The notes below the pieces were generated by a model, which saw only the letters and a program-made list of their open reading frames with translations, had not been told where the DNA came from and made no database searches. From an uncultured Bacteroidales bacterium (GTDB lineage Bacteria; Bacteroidota; Bacteroidia; Bacteroidales; UBA3663), in NCBI GenBank assembly GCA_905236195.1, contig CAJOOX010000040.1, positions 1-22,769 of the forward strand: DNA of 22,769 nt, written 5' to 3'. This document shows, one piece after another, positions 22,654 to 22,769 of the stretch. Made by a program: the position numbers and the translations under genes. Numbering within the stretch: position 1 is the first letter of the stretch; the number at the start of each line of letters is the position of its first letter.

Positions 22654-22741
22654 CTCCAATCTAAATTATAAAATAATTAAAATATAAAATAAGGTAGCTC
22701 CAATCAGAAATATAAAATAATTAAATATAAAACAGTAAACG
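22654..22741. repeat. Duplicated AT-rich 44-nt unit
   Basis: Two consecutive units start with CTCCAATC at 22654 and 22698, exactly 44 nt apart. Each continues into an AT-rich block containing TATAAAATAATTAAA and then ATATAAAA. The copies differ by a few substitutions and one-base shifts, so the duplication is not fresh. The second copy ends directly before the ATG at 22742. They lie in the gap between the TolC-family gene and the next gene. A promoter or leader role is possible, but no clean TAnnTTTG was found here. Confidence 0.6.
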
Positions 22742-22769
22742 ATGAAAAAGAATCTTCTCTTTCTCGCAC
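22742..22769 (+). CDS. Start of a further gene (secreted or membrane protein), cut by window end
   Basis: An ATG at 22742 opens MKKNLLFLA before the window ends. Lysines followed by leucine-rich sequence resemble the start of a signal peptide. Given the TolC-family gene upstream, an efflux periplasmic adaptor is a reasonable guess, but nothing beyond nine residues can be read. Confidence 0.45.

Noticed and set aside
22654..22741. AT-rich repeats as a CRISPR array
   Set aside because: There are only two copies, directly adjacent without unique spacers, and no cas genes nearby.

Overview
The window looks like a chromosomal segment of a Bacteroidales bacterium (phylum Bacteroidota). The family cannot be fixed from this sequence alone. 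Four things support the call. Promoters have the Bacteroidota form, with a -7 element TAnnTTTG. Start codons have AT-rich upstream sequence and no clear Shine-Dalgarno motif. The protein variants are typical of the group: EF-Ts of about 330 residues, a long YidC, a long divergent PurM and a six-domain S1. There is also a large sensor protein of the periplasmic-propeller, hybrid two-component type. Most of the window is conserved housekeeping DNA, and I see no insertion sequence, phage or CRISPR array.

Layout. Positions 1-461 hold the 5' part of an EamA-type transporter on the minus strand. Positions 630-5810 are a translation cluster on the plus strand: rplM, rpsI, rpsB, tsf, tRNA-Pro(CGG) and rpsA. 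Likely structured RNA leaders precede rplM and rpsB, and a hairpin terminator follows rpsA. Positions 5853-9425 encode a 1190-residue membrane sensor-regulator. It has a beta-propeller sensor, a Y_Y_Y domain, a transmembrane helix, a histidine-kinase-like core and a C-terminal AraC DNA-binding domain. It lacks both the phospho-accepting histidine and any receiver domain, and it is the most unusual object in the window. Two minus-strand genes follow (priA then trmO, 12654 down to 9450).

A tightly packed plus-strand operon runs from 12794 to 19306: pyrG, yidC, purM, prfA and a YihX-like HAD phosphatase, with abutting or overlapping junctions. A perfect 9-bp inverted repeat touches the -7 box of its promoter. 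A LytS/LytTR-type two-component pair lies on the minus strand (21051 down to 19287). It is divergent from a TolC-family outer-membrane efflux gene (21241-22578), and helically phased TTCAA/TTGAA repeats lie between them. A further gene starts at 22742, after a duplicated AT-rich 44-nt unit, and is cut by the window end.

How the parts fit. Ribosomal proteins S2 and S1, EF-Ts and RF1 serve translation. PyrG and PurM supply nucleotides, PriA restarts replication, TrmO modifies tRNA and YidC inserts membrane proteins. The two signalling modules are separate: a predicted phosphorelay-free transmembrane AraC regulator, and a LytTR pair that probably controls the adjacent TolC export locus. All functional statements rest on sequence motifs read by eye; no database search was possible.
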